From: a virus | Virus record (IMG/VR): IMGVR_UViG_3300027817_000001 | Span: 1-64,000 of that record | Length of the DNA stretch: 64,000 bases | Strand: one strand, 5' to 3' | Shown here: positions 63,747 to 64,000 of the stretch, piece after piece | Position numbering within the stretch: position 1 is the first letter of the stretch | Layout of the letters: the number at the start of each line of letters is the position of its first letter | Program-made: the position numbers and the translations under genes | Notes under the pieces: generated by a model | What the model saw: only the letters and a program-made list of their open reading frames with translations | What the model was told of the DNA's origin: nothing | The model's database searches: none

Positions 63747-63967
63747 GCGACGTGCTCCGTGTTCTTCTTGACCCATTCCTCGACGTCCGTCCGGCGGTAA
63801 TAGACCCGCGACCACCGCACGCGGTTGAACGGCGGACCGCCGCCGGCGTTGTTGTTCGATGCCAGATTGTTCAGCCGCCCGACCGAGATCGGGTAGCCGA
63901 GATGGGCGAGATACGTGGCGCACTCGCCTCGGGACAGGAACTCTTTCTTTTCGAGAGGGTGGCTCAC
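63743..63967 (-). CDS. excisionase/AlpA-like HTH protein (74 aa)
   Basis: GTG 63967 overlaps the preceding TGA. FLSRGECATYLAHLGYPISV, GRLNNLASNNNAGGGPPFNR and YYRRTDVEEWVKKN follow the MerR/AlpA-type winged HTH of phage excisionases and regulators. In temperate phages this gene directs excision; no integrase lies in this window. Confidence 0.75.
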   Translation of the reverse strand: MSHPLEKKEFLSRGECATYLAHLGYPISVGRLNNLASNNNAGGGPPFNRVRWSRVYYRRTDVEEWVKKNTEHVA

Positions 63968-64000
63968 CGCAGCGCCTCGTCGATCATCTCGTGCCAGCAG
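63964..64000 (-). CDS. C-terminal end of a gene cut by the window edge (partial)
   Basis: Only the last 11 codons are visible, ending CWHEMIDEALR and then TGA, which overlaps the GTG of the excisionase-like gene. It must be coupled to it. Nothing can be said about its function. Confidence 0.55.
   Translation of the reverse strand, partial: CWHEMIDEALR

Noticed and set aside
1-64000. tRNA genes, CRISPR arrays, T7-type phage promoters, integrase
   Set aside because: No tRNA-like cloverleaf, regular spacer repeats, repeated 20-base promoters or tyrosine/serine recombinase were recognised by eye. A tRNAscan or HMM search would settle it.

Overview
The window is one continuous stretch of a tailed-phage genome, either a virus or a prophage. 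It is GC-rich, with tightly packed genes that often overlap at ATGA, GTGA or TAATG junctions, and most coding comes from phage families. The head proteins resemble those of Bordetella phage BPP-1 (Bbp19-like protein, Bbp16-like cement). The tail and core resemble short-tailed T7-like phages: tubular protein A and B types, a gp14-type core protein and a transglycosylase. This points to a podovirus. A GapR/DUF2312 protein, the high GC content and the GC-rich wobble positions point to an alphaproteobacterial host, probably Rhizobiales. That host assignment is inference; no host gene is visible.

Layout. 1-8,141: head genes (Bbp19-like, scaffold, major capsid protein, cement, staple-like protein and several small virion-type proteins), with an HNH endonuclease inserted in antisense. 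8,170-29,805: tail and ejection genes: a tail spike, three related tail-adaptor genes with an endonuclease VII-type gene between them, a 1,306-aa nozzle protein, internal core proteins, and a 2,902-residue multi-toxin-domain (polyvalent) protein. 29,995-34,047: an HNH-AP2 endonuclease, then a lysis cassette with a GH108 endolysin, a papain-like amidase and many small membrane proteins. 34,025-41,523 (minus strand): recombination and early genes, including a Bet/RecT annealing protein, an HNH protein, a KTSC protein and many small ORFs. 41,524-41,632: a divergent promoter and operator region. 41,621-51,833 (plus strand): an HTH regulator, GapR-like protein, RusA resolvase, MT-A70 methyltransferase, DUF5131, DUF4326, DnaB-type helicase, helicase loader, a C5-methyltransferase-like protein and accessory genes. 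51,980-61,794: small and large terminase, a chain of tiny coupled genes, an Acb2/Tad1-like anti-defence protein, a collagen-like secreted protein and the portal. 61,815-64,000: two HTH genes, then a leftward cluster of small genes that ends in an excisionase-like protein cut by the window edge.

Portal and terminase lie at the right end and scaffold and capsid genes at the left. This suggests that the genome is circular or permuted and that the window opens it between portal and Bbp19, with an unknown stretch missing.

The most unusual signal is a recurring arrangement in which a small gene is nested in the +1 frame of a longer gene on the same strand. It occurs five times: three times inside the polyvalent gene, once in a minus-strand early gene, and once in an accessory gene. 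In each case the host frame turns into low-complexity sequence. In the four clearest cases the GC-rich wobble signal moves to the nested frame, and those four also have a plausible ribosome-binding site. One nested gene encodes a recognisable Cys/His zinc-binding protein. Other points of interest are five structural-region proteins with Sec signal peptides, the probable cyclic-nucleotide sponge next to the terminase, and a 540-base hairpin-rich gap ahead of a radical-SAM-like DUF5131 gene. No tRNA, CRISPR array, integrase, reverse transcriptase or phage RNA polymerase was recognised.
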